From Haloarcula salinisoli (GTDB taxonomy: Archaea; Halobacteriota; Halobacteria; Halobacteriales; Haloarculaceae), in the NCBI RefSeq assembly GCF_019599405.1, contig NZ_RKLQ01000001.1, positions 1,054,001 to 1,118,000 of the forward strand: 64,000 bases of DNA, given 5' to 3'. Each line of letters opens with the position of its first letter. The stretch's first letter is position 1. The notes beneath the pieces are model-generated. The model saw nothing but the letters and a program-made list of their open reading frames with translations. It was not told the origin of the DNA and ran no database searches. The translations under genes were made by a program, and so were the position numbers. Positions 16,956 through 26,108 of the stretch are shown one piece after another.

Positions 16956-17954
16956 ATGGCTACCACAACAGACGACGACAACAGTAGCGAGGGACCACTG
17001 GCACGGTGGACGCAGTCGGCCATCCAGAACCCGGAGAAGGTGTACCGAGCGCTGTTCTACGTCGCGATGGTATTCTTCCTCGTGACGACGCTGTTCCCGT
17101 TCTACTGGCTGCTCGTACTGGCGGTGACACCCTCGGGCCGCCTGCTCTCCGGGAGCTTCCTGCCGAGCGTCGACCTCTTCGGCGTCAGCGCGACGTTCCC
17201 GCTGCCGGTCCCGAAGGGGTTCAACCCGGAGGCCTTTATCACCGTCTTCGAGCAGGTCCCGTTCCACCTGTACATGCTGAACAGCTTCGCGCTGGCTGTG
17301 ACGACGACGGTCATCGTCATCGTCGTGGCGAGTCTCGCGGGGTATGTCTTCGGCCGACTGCGCTTCCCCGGGCGGGCGTTCCTGATGCTCGGGATTCTGG
17401 CTGTCAGCTACTTCCCGCCCGCGGCCTTCGTCATCCCGCTGTTCCAGGCCTTCGCCGGGAACGCGCCGATAACGCTGCCCTTTACCGAGATTCCGCTGTT
17501 CACGCCGCCGCGCCTGCTGAACACGCCGGGGTCGATGGTGTTGCCATTTAGCGCGCTGTTCATGCCGCTGTCTATCTTCATCCTCACGACGTTCTACGGC
17601 CAGATTCCGGACGGCCTGGAGGACGCCGCTCGCGTCGAGGGGACGACCAGGCTGGGCGCGTTGTTCCGGGTCATCATGCCGCTGTCGGCTCCCGGTGTAG
17701 CGACGGCCGCCGTGTTGACCTTCATCGCCGTCTACAACGAGTACTTCTTCAGCTCGATAATGGCGACCTCGACGGAGGCGGCCAGGTGGTCGCCCATCGT
17801 CGGCGGTATCCTCAGCTATCAGACCCAGTACACCACCCAGTACAACCTCATGGCGGCCGCGAGCATCATCGGCGTCCTGCCGGTCGTGATACTCGTCATC
17901 GTCGCTCAGGAGCGCATCGTCAGCGGACTCACCTCAGGCGCACTCAAGGAATAA
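16956..17954 (+). CDS. Sugar ABC transporter permease (MalG type)
   Basis: This 332-residue second permease has six predicted helices. The EAA loop reads DAARVEGTTRLGALFRVIMPLSAPG at about 223-247. A charged N-terminal 38 residues precede the first helix, and an extended external loop (GRLLSGSFLPSVDLFGVSATF) follows it. The start ATG lies one base after the previous stop, and its own stop is two bases before the ATPase start, so the three are tightly co-translated. It forms the translocation pore with its MalF-type partner. Confidence 0.9.
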   Translation: MATTTDDDNSSEGPLARWTQSAIQNPEKVYRALFYVAMVFFLVTTLFPFYWLLVLAVTPSGRLLSGSFLPSVDLFGVSATFPLPVPKGFNPEAFITVFEQVPFHLYMLNSFALAVTTTVIVIVVASLAGYVFGRLRFPGRAFLMLGILAVSYFPPAAFVIPLFQAFAGNAPITLPFTEIPLFTPPRLLNTPGSMVLPFSALFMPLSIFILTTFYGQIPDGLEDAARVEGTTRLGALFRVIMPLSAPGVATAAVLTFIAVYNEYFFSSIMATSTEAARWSPIVGGILSYQTQYTTQYNLMAAASIIGVLPVVILVIVAQERIVSGLTSGALKE

Positions 17955-17956
17955 CA

Positions 17957-19153
17957 ATGGCAAAACTCAAACTCGAAAACGTCACGAAACGCTACGACGA
18001 CCAGGGAGATGTAGTCACCGCGGTCGACGACATGAACCTCGATATCGACCACGGGGAGTTCATCTGCTTCGTCGGTCCCTCCGGCTGTGGGAAGTCGACC
18101 ACCATGGAGACCATCGCCGGACTGACCATCCCCACCGAGGGGACGATACACATCGGCGACCGCGACGTCACGAACCTCCCCCCGAAGGACCGCGGCATCG
18201 CGATGGTGTTCCAGAACATCGCGCTCTTTCCGCACATGGACGTCTACGACAACATCTCCTTTGGACTGCGGCTCCGGGACTACCCCACCGAGGAGATCGA
18301 CCGCCGCGTCGAGCGCGCGGCCGACATCGTCCAGCTAGAGGGGATGCTCGGGCGGATGCCCGAGGAGATGTCCGGCGGCCAGCGCCAGCGTGTCGCCATC
18401 GCCCGCGCCATCGTTCGCGAACCGGACGTCTTCCTGATGGACGAGCCCCTGGCGAACTTGGACGCCAAGCTCAAGGTCCACATGCGGACCGAACTCCAGC
18501 GCCTGCACAAGGAGCTTGACACCACCATCATCTACGTCACCCACGACCAGGAGGAGGCGATGACGCTCTCGGACCGCATCGCCGTCCTCAACAGCGGCAG
18601 TCTCCAGCAGATAGCCCCGCCGCTGACCTGTTACAACGAGCCGGACAACCTCTTCGTCGCCGGCTTCATCGGCTCCCCGTCGATGAACTTCGTCGAGGGG
18701 ACAGTCGAGAACGACCAAATCGAGACGAAGAACTTCTCGATCGCGTTCGACCCGTCGACCGTCGACGGCGTCGGTGTCGGCGACAGCGTGACCATCGGAA
18801 TCCGGCCGGAGGACATCTACCCGGGTGCGCTGCGCGACGAGGTATCCGACCCCTCCTCGCTCATCGACACCCGGACGGACATCCTCGAACCGATGGGCGA
18901 CGAGATATTCGCCTACATGCTGCTGGGCCAGGGCGAGACGTCGATGTCACAGGAGCAGGCCACCAACGACCAGCTGCTGATGAGCATCGACCCCGACTCG
19001 GACATCGCCGAAGACGAGGATATGCAAGTGGTCATCGACCGGAGCAACGTCCACCTGTTCGACACCGCAACGGGGGAGGCCATCACCCACTCGCTCGAGG
19101 CGGCCTGGAACAGCGAGAGCGTGACCGAGGGCGAGGCCGAATCGGACGACTAA
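17957..19153 (+). CDS. Sugar ABC transporter ATP-binding protein (MalK/UgpC type)
   Basis: This 398-residue ATPase of the CUT1 class has Walker A GPSGCGKST (residues 40-48), the signature MSGGQRQR (about 137), Walker B FLMDEPLANLD, and an H-loop in VTHDQEEAM. A C-terminal regulatory TOBE/OB domain runs from about residue 240. It is followed by an acidic tail with an insert around 320-350 (LLGQGETSMSQEQATNDQ) of a type seen in haloarchaeal versions. The start ATG at 17957 is two bases past the permease stop; an upstream in-frame extension lies within that gene and is rejected. It powers the importer. Confidence 0.93.
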   Translation: MAKLKLENVTKRYDDQGDVVTAVDDMNLDIDHGEFICFVGPSGCGKSTTMETIAGLTIPTEGTIHIGDRDVTNLPPKDRGIAMVFQNIALFPHMDVYDNISFGLRLRDYPTEEIDRRVERAADIVQLEGMLGRMPEEMSGGQRQRVAIARAIVREPDVFLMDEPLANLDAKLKVHMRTELQRLHKELDTTIIYVTHDQEEAMTLSDRIAVLNSGSLQQIAPPLTCYNEPDNLFVAGFIGSPSMNFVEGTVENDQIETKNFSIAFDPSTVDGVGVGDSVTIGIRPEDIYPGALRDEVSDPSSLIDTRTDILEPMGDEIFAYMLLGQGETSMSQEQATNDQLLMSIDPDSDIAEDEDMQVVIDRSNVHLFDTATGEAITHSLEAAWNSESVTEGEAESDD

Positions 19154-19155
19154 TC

Positions 19156-19362
19156 ATGGCATCGACACTCGTAGCGACGGTCTACTGGGGCGGGATGGTA
19201 CTGCTGTTTTTCTTCTGGGCCTACGGTATCGCGTCGTTCGCCCTGGACCTGAAGAACAAGATTATCCCCGGAATCGTCCGATATCGCCGCGGTCGACGGG
19301 CCGAGAAAGCTGAAGCGGAACGCGAGCAGGAACGTGACGAGCGCGAACAACAGTTGTACTAA
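19156..19362 (+). CDS. Small membrane protein in the sugar ABC operon
   Basis: This 68-residue protein has one strong transmembrane helix (about 8-33, YWGGMVLLFFFWAYGIASFAL) and a highly charged cytoplasmic tail of about 25 residues (RGRRAEKAEAEREQERDEREQQ) likely to form a helix. It begins two bases after the ATPase stop, so it is translated with the importer. It may stabilise or tune the transporter, but no function is known. The last codons contain ACAACAGTTGT, which resembles the sugar operator half-site and lies 50 bases before the next gene. Confidence 0.75.
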   Translation: MASTLVATVYWGGMVLLFFFWAYGIASFALDLKNKIIPGIVRYRRGRRAEKAEAEREQERDEREQQLY

Positions 19363-19400
19363 CCGGAGTAATATCAGTCTCCGGTTCCTTTCCTAACATA

Positions 19401-20468
19401 ATGAACGAGGAACATTCAATCAAACTGGGCGTTATCGGTCTCGGAAATATCGCCCGACTGCACTGTGACCGCCTTCAGAAGGCTGGCTACGGCGACGTCA
19501 TCGCTGCCGGACTGGACGTCGACCCAGATGCGCGTGGGCGCTTTGCCGCCCAGTACGACGCGACCGTCTACGAACAACAGGCCGACCTCTATGCGGACGT
19601 CGACGCGGTGCTGGTGACGACACCCAACAAGTTCCACGAGGAGTACGTCGTCGGCGCGCTCGAAGCGGGCCTGGACGTGTTCGTGGAGAAACCGCTGGCC
19701 CACACCGTCGGTAGCGCCGAGCGAATTGCCGAGGCCGCTCAGGCGGCCGACGGCTTCTGCATGGTCGGATTCCACAACCGCTTTCGGAACCCGGTCCAGG
19801 CCCTGCTGGGCTACCGCGACGACGGGACGATGGGCCAGCTCGACCACATCGAAGCCAACTACCTCCGCCGACGCGGCGTCCCCGGCCGCGGGTCGTGGTT
19901 CACACGCAAGGCGCTGGCCGGCGGCGGCGCGCTCATCGACATCGGCGTCCACGCTATCGACCTCTCGCTGTTTCTGCTCGACTTTCCGGAGGTGGTCGAG
20001 GTCTCCGGCCAGACCCGAGCGACCTTCGGCACCCGCTCGGAGTACGCTTACGTGAATATGTGGGGTGAAGACCACGGCTCGTCGGGGTTCGACGTAGACG
20101 ACTCGGCCTCTGCATTTATCCGGTGTGCCGACGGCTCCACCATCGCCCTCGAGGTGGCCTGGGCCTCGAACCGCCCTGACAGCCAGGAGTACGTCGTCCG
20201 TGGCACCGACGCGGGTGCCAAACTCGACCTGAGTAGCGACGAGATGGAGCTCTACGAGACCGTCTCGACCGGCGTGAACCACCACCGGACGTCCCAGGTC
20301 GAGACGGCGGCCGACGACGCCCACGGCATCGAGCTAGAGGAGTTCGTCGAAAGTGCCACGGCCGGTGAACCACCCGGAACCAACACCGTCGAACAGGCCC
20401 TGACCGTCCAGCGGGTGCTGGACGCCATCTACCGCTCCAGTGAGGAGGGGCGGGCCATATCTCTGTGA
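19401..20468 (+). CDS. Gfo/Idh/MocA family oxidoreductase
   Basis: This 355-residue protein has an N-terminal Rossmann fold (GVIGLGNIARLHCDRLQ, about 9-25), the VEKPLAHT lysine motif near residue 97, and a C-terminal substrate domain (GGGALIDIGVHAIDLSLFLL). It lies between the sugar importer and glucose dehydrogenase on the same strand, so it probably processes an imported sugar or sugar alcohol with NAD(P). It is only distantly similar to the paralog at 4562. The exact substrate is unknown. Confidence 0.87.
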   Translation: MNEEHSIKLGVIGLGNIARLHCDRLQKAGYGDVIAAGLDVDPDARGRFAAQYDATVYEQQADLYADVDAVLVTTPNKFHEEYVVGALEAGLDVFVEKPLAHTVGSAERIAEAAQAADGFCMVGFHNRFRNPVQALLGYRDDGTMGQLDHIEANYLRRRGVPGRGSWFTRKALAGGGALIDIGVHAIDLSLFLLDFPEVVEVSGQTRATFGTRSEYAYVNMWGEDHGSSGFDVDDSASAFIRCADGSTIALEVAWASNRPDSQEYVVRGTDAGAKLDLSSDEMELYETVSTGVNHHRTSQVETAADDAHGIELEEFVESATAGEPPGTNTVEQALTVQRVLDAIYRSSEEGRAISL

Positions 20469-20500
20469 CCACCATGGACAATTTTAACCATGCCTCCACG

Positions 20501-20505
20501 GAGGT
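20501..20505 (+). promoter_or_regulatory. Ribosome binding site of gdh
   Basis: GGAGG lies six bases before the ATG at 20512, a clear Shine-Dalgarno site in a genome where many messages look leaderless. A TTTTAA at about 20483-20488 could be a TATA box, but a start that close would leave little room for this site, so read-through from upstream is likely. Confidence 0.5.
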
Positions 20506-20511
20506 TCAGGT

Positions 20512-21576
20512 ATGAAGGCTATCGGTGTCACTCGCGAGGGCGAGGGTGTGGAGCGACTCGACGTAGAGCGCCCGGTTCCGACCGAGGGTGAGGCACTGGT
20601 CAGGACGTTACGCGTCGGGGTCGACGGCACCGACCACGAGGTCGTCGCCGGCTCACACGGCGGGTACCCCGAGGATTCGGACCACATGATTCTGGGCCAC
20701 GAGGCCGTCGGCGTCGTCGAAGACGGCAACGGCTCCGGGCTCGAAGCGGGACAGGTCGTCGTGCCGACCGTCCGGCGGAAACCCAACGGGGAGACAAACG
20801 AGTACTTCCGACGCGGCGAGCCCGATATGGCACCCGACGGCGAGTACGTCGAGCGCGGTATCGTCGGCGACCACGGGTTCATGGCGGAGTATTTCACCTC
20901 GCCCGCCGACACCCTCGTCCCGATTCCCGAGGCGCTGGCCGAATACGGGATGCTGGTCGAACCCATCTCCATCGCCGAGAAGGCCAACGACCACGCGTTC
21001 TCGACCCGGGAGCCCTTCGAGTGGCGGCCCGAATCGGCCTGTGTGCTGGGCAACGGAACCCTGGGCCTGCTGACGCTGTGGATGCTCGGCCGCGACTTCG
21101 ACCGTACCTACTGTGTCGGCCGTCGGGACCGCCCCGACCCGACTATCGATATCATCGACGAACTCGGTGCGACCTACGTCGACTCCCGCGAGACCAGCGT
21201 CGAGGCGCTTCCCGACGCCCACGAGGCCGTCGACTACGTCTTCGAGGCGACGGGGTATGCGCCCCACGCCGTCCAGACCGTCCACGCGCTCGCACCCAAC
21301 GGCGTCGGCGCCCTGCTCGGTATCCCCGGCCCCTGGGAGTTCGAAATCGACGGCGGGACCCTCCACAAGGAGATCGTCCTGCACAACAAGTGTCTCATCG
21401 GCACGGTCAACTCCCACGTCAAGCACTTCGAGGCCGCCGTCGACACCCTCGCGGAGATGCCCGACTGGCTACTCGACGACCTCGTGACGACGGTCGTGGG
21501 TCCGGAGAACCTCGAGGCGGCCTTCGAGGACGACGACGACCAGATAAAGGGCGTCGTCGAGTTCGACACGCTGTAG
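20512..21576 (+). CDS. gdh: Glucose 1-dehydrogenase (zinc-dependent MDR family)
   Basis: This 354-residue enzyme oxidises glucose to gluconolactone with NAD(P), the first step of the semi-phosphorylative Entner-Doudoroff route. It closely resembles the Haloferax mediterranei enzyme. Catalytic zinc ligands Asp38 (GVDGTDHEV) and His63 (LGHEAVG) are at the same positions, and an EPISIAEKA segment near residue 148 carries the Glu ligand. The nucleotide motif GNGTLGLLTLW is near 182, followed by GRRDRPDPTIDII. Together with gnaD it would give KDG. It lies directly downstream of the importer and Gfo/Idh gene and upstream of a second TrmB regulator. Confidence 0.94.
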   Translation: MKAIGVTREGEGVERLDVERPVPTEGEALVRTLRVGVDGTDHEVVAGSHGGYPEDSDHMILGHEAVGVVEDGNGSGLEAGQVVVPTVRRKPNGETNEYFRRGEPDMAPDGEYVERGIVGDHGFMAEYFTSPADTLVPIPEALAEYGMLVEPISIAEKANDHAFSTREPFEWRPESACVLGNGTLGLLTLWMLGRDFDRTYCVGRRDRPDPTIDIIDELGATYVDSRETSVEALPDAHEAVDYVFEATGYAPHAVQTVHALAPNGVGALLGIPGPWEFEIDGGTLHKEIVLHNKCLIGTVNSHVKHFEAAVDTLAEMPDWLLDDLVTTVVGPENLEAAFEDDDDQIKGVVEFDTL

Positions 21577-21680
21577 AACGACCAATCGGGAAACGTCTGC
21601 CGGTTTTTCGATCGCCACCGTATCGGGTACAGACCATGGTGGTCCGAACTTCTTTGTAGCGCTCCGGCCAACCGTCTCGC

Positions 21681-22733
21681 ATGCCAACCGACGAGCTTGA
21701 GGCGGCACTCGACGGGGTCATCTCGCGGTTCAACCTCGGCGAGTACGAGATAACCGCGTATCTGGCCGTGCTCCAGCACGGGGAGCTGACCGCCTCGGAG
21801 ATCGCCGAGCGGACGGACATCCCCCAGCCCAGGGTGTACGACACCGTCCGGAGCCTCGGCGACGTCGGACTCGTCGAACTCAAGGAATCCCGGCCGATGA
21901 AGGTCCTCGCCATCGACCCGCGCGAGTCCTTCGGCGACATCCAGAACTCGCTGGACGACCTGGTCGAGGACCTCTCCGCTCGCTACACTGCGCCTGCCCG
22001 CGAGCCCGAAGCCGTCTCCCTCGTCAAGTCCAGACCCACTATCTTGCGCTATCTGGAGGACATCATCGACGCCGCCGAGTACGAACTCATGCTCTCGCTG
22101 ACGCCGTCGCTGCTTTCGCGCTTCGAGAGTACCCTCCGGAGTCGGCGGGAAGCGGGAATCGCCACGGAAATCCTGCTGTCGCCGGCCGCAGACGCCCCCG
22201 ACCCGGCCGATTTTGACTACGACGCCGTCGCGACCAGGGTGAAGGGACGCCGGGGTATCACGACGCCGGTCGCGGCGGTCGCCGACGGGGACTATTCGAT
22301 GTACGCGACCCGGGAGTCGGTCCGTGGCGCAGCCGAACGCTACGGCGTCATATTCAACCGCTCGGAGCTGGGATTCCTGGTCTCGGCCTTCCTCAACACC
22401 GTCCTCTGGACGACCGCCGACGAGATAGCCAGCGACGATTCGGAGCTTCCCTTCCCGCGGCGCTACGGCACCATCCGGCGGTGTATCTCCGACCTGGCCG
22501 ACCTCGACGGGGAGTTCTACGCCACTATCGAGGGCCGCGAGGTCGAGTCGGGCGAGAGCTGGGTCGTCGAGGGCCGTGTCGAGGAGGTGTCGTTCGGACC
22601 GAACCGCGAGGTGGCGACGCTGGTCGTCATGACCGAGGACGGGCCGGTCGACATCGGCGGCCAGGTCGCAGCCTACGAGGACATCGAAGCCTACGAGATT
22701 CGGGTCGGCAGAGACGCCCCGCCGACGGTGTGA
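21681..22733 (+). CDS. Second TrmB-family regulator
   Basis: This 350-residue protein has an N-terminal winged helix (LGEYEITAYLAVLQHGELTASEIAERTDIPQPRVYDTVRSL, about 19-59) and a C-terminal TrmB effector domain (about 110-345, ending DIGGQVAAYEDIEAYEIRV). It is about 300 residues shifted in sequence from the paralog at 13015 but has the same domain plan. Its place next to gdh suggests control of glucose oxidation or of the whole sugar cluster. No clear operator was seen in its own 104-base upstream gap. Confidence 0.87.
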   Translation: MPTDELEAALDGVISRFNLGEYEITAYLAVLQHGELTASEIAERTDIPQPRVYDTVRSLGDVGLVELKESRPMKVLAIDPRESFGDIQNSLDDLVEDLSARYTAPAREPEAVSLVKSRPTILRYLEDIIDAAEYELMLSLTPSLLSRFESTLRSRREAGIATEILLSPAADAPDPADFDYDAVATRVKGRRGITTPVAAVADGDYSMYATRESVRGAAERYGVIFNRSELGFLVSAFLNTVLWTTADEIASDDSELPFPRRYGTIRRCISDLADLDGEFYATIEGREVESGESWVVEGRVEEVSFGPNREVATLVVMTEDGPVDIGGQVAAYEDIEAYEIRVGRDAPPTV

Positions 22734-22769
22734 GTGGTGCCGGCCCAGATGTCGGCCCACTGACGATAA

Positions 22770-22785
22770 TTTTGGCGAACCTAAA
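22770..22785 (+). promoter_or_regulatory. Iron-box-like palindrome upstream of GT2 gene
   Basis: TTTTGG-CGAA-CCTAAA differs at one position from the perfect palindrome TTTAGG-N4-CCTAAA seen four more times in the window. It directly abuts AAAATACTAAAA, the likely TATA region, 33-48 bases before the ATG at 22818, so a bound repressor would block the promoter. DtxR/IdeR-family iron regulators bind similar TTAGG-type palindromes. Confidence 0.55.
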
Positions 22786-22817
22786 AATACTAAAACCCCC
22801 GCGAGAGAGGTAGCGTA

Positions 22818-23528
22818 ATGAGTTCACAGCAGTCCAGCGAGACAGATTCGGCGTTCACGTTCGACGACCTCGCCGTCGTGATGGGCACCTACAACGAGGA
22901 AGACGCCATCGCCACTGTCCTCGAAGACATCGACTCGGTCACCGACGGCCGAGCGGAAGTGGTCTGTGTCGACGGCTCCAGCGACCGTACGCCCGAAATC
23001 GCCCGCGAGCACGGCGCGACGGTCATCGAGCAGGAGCCACAGGGCTACGGCGTCGCCGTCCGTGCGGCCGTCCTGGCGCCGGAGCGGCCGGTCGTCGTCA
23101 CCACCGACTGCGACGACACTTACCCGATGGAGCGTCTGCCCGACTTCCTCGCGGAGATAAACGACGGCGCCGACGTCGTCAGCGGCGACCGGCTCTACTA
23201 CGGGGCCGAGGAGATGCCGGGGCTGAACAAGCTCGGCAACGAGCTGTTCGCGCTGCTTGCCTCAGTCGCGATGGGCAAGCGCGTCCACGACACGACCACC
23301 GGGATGCGGGCCTACCGGCGCGGCCTCCTCCACCAGATACGCTGGACCGAGAACACCGGCCTCTCGGCGGAGCTGCTGATGCGGCCGCTGATGCGTGGCT
23401 ACGACGTGCGCGAACGGCCCATCGAGTACGACGAGCGCAAGGGCGAGACGAAACTGGACCCCTTCGAGGGCGGCGCGGCCATCGCCAAGTCCATCCTGAA
23501 AGTCGCGTTCGAAGAGCGGCTTCGATAG
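22818..23528 (+). CDS. GT2 glycosyltransferase (dolichol-phosphate sugar synthase-like)
   Basis: This 236-residue GT-A enzyme probably moves a sugar from a nucleotide donor to dolichol phosphate or a glycan. The donor-binding start reads VVMGTYNEEDAIATVL (about 20-35), the metal-binding motif is DCDDTYP (about 97-103), and an acceptor-side TTTGMRAYRRG is near 158. There is no membrane anchor beyond a weakly hydrophobic ALLASVAMG stretch. It converges on a five-gene minus-strand operon that contains a GT39-like enzyme, and both have iron-box-like sites. The exact sugar is unknown. Confidence 0.85.
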   Translation: MSSQQSSETDSAFTFDDLAVVMGTYNEEDAIATVLEDIDSVTDGRAEVVCVDGSSDRTPEIAREHGATVIEQEPQGYGVAVRAAVLAPERPVVVTTDCDDTYPMERLPDFLAEINDGADVVSGDRLYYGAEEMPGLNKLGNELFALLASVAMGKRVHDTTTGMRAYRRGLLHQIRWTENTGLSAELLMRPLMRGYDVRERPIEYDERKGETKLDPFEGGAAIAKSILKVAFEERLR

Positions 23529-23559
23529 GCGGTCGGGCTGGGCGTCGACAGTCGGTCGC

Positions 23560-24099
23560 TCACCTGCCGTCGGGCGGTTGCTGGTAGCTCTCGGTCCCGC
23601 CGGGGTAGCCCTGCGGGTTCTCGATACCGACGAGCTCCCCGCCAGTGGGCGAGCTGTAGAGCCCGTACACCAGTTCGTTGACCAGATAGTAGCGCACGCG
23701 CTCCCGGGCTGCGCCGTCAGGAATCGGGTCTGCCTCGGCGACGCCCATCGCCCGGAGCGTCTCGTCCCGCTTCTGTGCCGTCAGGTCGGGAAAGGTGGCG
23801 TCTTCCCAGTCCAGCGCGTAGCTGTTCAGCTCCGACAGCGCGTCGATGACGCTGTCGGCGCGGTCCGTATCGGCTCGCAACCGCCGGGACATGTAGCCGT
23901 CGACGAACGATTCGACGCCGCTGACCTCGCTCGGGTAGACGGTCGTCGCGACCGCGTGGAGCGTGCGGCGCTGGTGGTCGGTGACGAGCGGCTCGCCATC
24001 CTCGTCGTCGGCCCATTCGAGCAGCGCCGCGCCACCGCCGACGGTGATGCCGGCTGCGCCGAGCGCTGTCAACACGTCGCGTCTGTCGAGTTCTCTCAT
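23560..24099 (-). CDS. Gluconate 2-dehydrogenase subunit 3-like Tat protein
   Basis: This 179-residue protein has a twin-arginine start (LDRRDVLTALGAAGITVGGG), followed by a mostly helical domain typical of the small subunit of membrane gluconate/sugar dehydrogenases (HQRRTLHAVATTVYPSEVSGVESFVDGYM). In other organisms this subunit chaperones or exports a GMC-type FAD dehydrogenase, but no such catalytic subunit is encoded in the window. Its start overlaps the GT39-like stop by four bases (ATGA), so it is the last gene of the iron transporter operon. Its role here is unclear. Confidence 0.8.
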   Translation of the reverse strand: MRELDRRDVLTALGAAGITVGGGAALLEWADDEDGEPLVTDHQRRTLHAVATTVYPSEVSGVESFVDGYMSRRLRADTDRADSVIDALSELNSYALDWEDATFPDLTAQKRDETLRAMGVAEADPIPDGAARERVRYYLVNELVYGLYSSPTGGELVGIENPQGYPGGTESYQQPPDGR

Positions 24100-26108
24100 C
24101 CTTGTGTCACCCTGGCCTCGAGTGTGATTTCGTCACCGTGGCTTCTGGGAACGTAGGCGGCCTGCCCGCCACAGAGCCGTTCGGACCAGCACACCTCCAT
24201 CCGTGGTGTCAGCGCCCGGACGCCCGTGCCCGTCTCGTTTACCGGAAGGGCCCAGCGGTACTTTACCGCTCTGTCTGCGCCGTAATCGACGAAGGCGACG
24301 ACCGTCACTGTGCCCCGCTCCGGTGTCGGCACGGCGATGCTCTCCTCGATGGCGTCGCCGCTGAGTCGGCTCCGGTTCGCGTCGGTGTCCAGTCGCAAGG
24401 AGAGTTCCGTCACGTCGGGTGTGGTGGTGTACTCGTTCGCGCTGGTGTTTGCCGTCCCGTTGTTGATCTGGACGGTGACCGACTCCGCCGCTTCGGGTAC
24501 CGTGGCAGTTATCTCCGTCGTGACCGAGTCGCCGCTCGTCACCCGAACCCGCTGGAGCCGCGGCTCGACCGACTGGTCCAGGAACGGCGCCCACTGACCC
24601 CGGTAGACGTAGCGGTAGTAGGTCCGGTCGGGATAGCTGTCGACGACGGCGAACTGCTGGCGCTGCATGGCATACACCGTCTCGCCGTCGAACCCGGGGT
24701 CGTTGCGAAGCATCTGGAACGGGTGATTGAGCCAGTTGCCGTAGGTCTGTGGGAGGAAGACGACGGTGTCGTCCAGCTCCCGGCCGTCGAAGGGTTCGTA
24801 GGCCTGTTCGTACTGCTGGGTCACGTCGTAGTTCTCTTCGACCGGCGCAGCGACGGCGGCGACGGCGACACTGCCAGCCACGGCCGCGCCAACGAGCAAC
24901 AGTGCGGTCACGGCCGGTCCCGCGCGCTCGGCGCTCACGTGGTCCGGGAGCGTCTCGCGGCCCCACTCGACGGCGGCAAGCAGCCCGACCGCACCGAAGG
25001 CGACGACCGGGACGAGCAGGTCGGTGTGGTAGTACGGTCCGAAGAAGGAGACGAGACCGTCCGAGGGGTCCGCGAGTTCACCGAGGATGTTCAGGTTCCC
25101 CCAGAAGAGGAGGTTCCCCAGGGGGACGGTGACGGCGATGCCCGCGAGCGCGAGCTGGCGGTCGTCGAACCCGCGCTGTCGGACGGTCCACAGGCCCACC
25201 AGCGCGGCGAGTATCCCGAACGGGCCGGCGACGACCCACTCTGTCGCGAACAGCACGAGCACCTCGGCGTTGGCCCGCAGCGACAGCTGTGGCGTGAAGG
25301 TCCGCGAGTAGCCCGCAATCTCCCGGTAGCCAAAGCCCAGCCCGTCAAGCGGCGCGAACGCCTGGTAGGGGAAGACGGTCGGGTGGCCGGTCAGCACGGC
25401 GTTGTACCCCAGCGTGACCGCGACGCCGACCAGGCCGAACAGCGCGGTCAACCCGACCCGGTCGAGGGCCCCACGCCCCTGTTCGCGGAGCGTCCAGAGC
25501 GCGTGCAGGATAAACGGCGTCGCGAACAGCACCGCCGTGTAGGGCCGGGTGAAGAAGGCGATACCGACGGCGAGTCCCGCGAGCGTCGCGGTCCGGCGAC
25601 TGCCGGTCCGGTCGGCGTGGAGGTACGACGCCCCAAAGGTGAGGTTCCAGAACAGTGCCGGCACGTACGAGAGGAAGATGGAGGCTTCCACGACGAACAG
25701 CGGCGACGCGAGCATCAGTATCGTCGCGACGACGCCGGTCCGGGCGTCGAAGGCCTCCCGGACAGTGTGGTAGGTCCCAACCAGCGCACCGGTCGCGATG
25801 AGGCCGAGTGCGATACGGTACCCACCCAGCAGCTTGCCGACGGCGAACATCGCCGCTGTCGGTGGCGTGTACTTCGAGTACAGGCCCTGCCCGCTCTCGA
25901 CGAAGAACCACGGCCGGAACGGCCCGTCGACCGGCGGGCGCAAGAAGAGCTGCCCCTCCAGCAACATCGCTGCCTGCTGGAGGTAGACCGCTTCGTCGTG
26001 GTTGCTCGTGTGGTACGGAAAGACGACGTGTGCGAGCGTATAGACGACGACCCCGCCCAGGAGCGCGACGAGCGCCGCCTGCACGCGGGGTCGTCGCAGG
26101 CGGTTCAT
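24096..26108 (-). CDS. GT39-like multi-spanning glycosyltransferase
   Basis: This 670-residue membrane protein of the ArnT/PMT (GT-C) type has about 10-12 hydrophobic segments between residues 10 and 430. Its first external loop carries the acidic pair expected for catalysis (NHDEAVYLQQAA, about 37-48). A C-terminal extracellular domain of about 230 residues is beta-rich. Such enzymes use polyprenyl-phosphate sugars to glycosylate lipids or proteins on the outer face. It overlaps by four bases both the iron ABC ATPase upstream and the subunit-3-like gene downstream, which puts glycosylation and iron uptake in one transcript. The acceptor is unknown. Confidence 0.82.
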   Translation of the reverse strand: MNRLRRPRVQAALVALLGGVVVYTLAHVVFPYHTSNHDEAVYLQQAAMLLEGQLFLRPPVDGPFRPWFFVESGQGLYSKYTPPTAAMFAVGKLLGGYRIALGLIATGALVGTYHTVREAFDARTGVVATILMLASPLFVVEASIFLSYVPALFWNLTFGASYLHADRTGSRRTATLAGLAVGIAFFTRPYTAVLFATPFILHALWTLREQGRGALDRVGLTALFGLVGVAVTLGYNAVLTGHPTVFPYQAFAPLDGLGFGYREIAGYSRTFTPQLSLRANAEVLVLFATEWVVAGPFGILAALVGLWTVRQRGFDDRQLALAGIAVTVPLGNLLFWGNLNILGELADPSDGLVSFFGPYYHTDLLVPVVAFGAVGLLAAVEWGRETLPDHVSAERAGPAVTALLLVGAAVAGSVAVAAVAAPVEENYDVTQQYEQAYEPFDGRELDDTVVFLPQTYGNWLNHPFQMLRNDPGFDGETVYAMQRQQFAVVDSYPDRTYYRYVYRGQWAPFLDQSVEPRLQRVRVTSGDSVTTEITATVPEAAESVTVQINNGTANTSANEYTTTPDVTELSLRLDTDANRSRLSGDAIEESIAVPTPERGTVTVVAFVDYGADRAVKYRWALPVNETGTGVRALTPRMEVCWSERLCGGQAAYVPRSHGDEITLEARVTQG

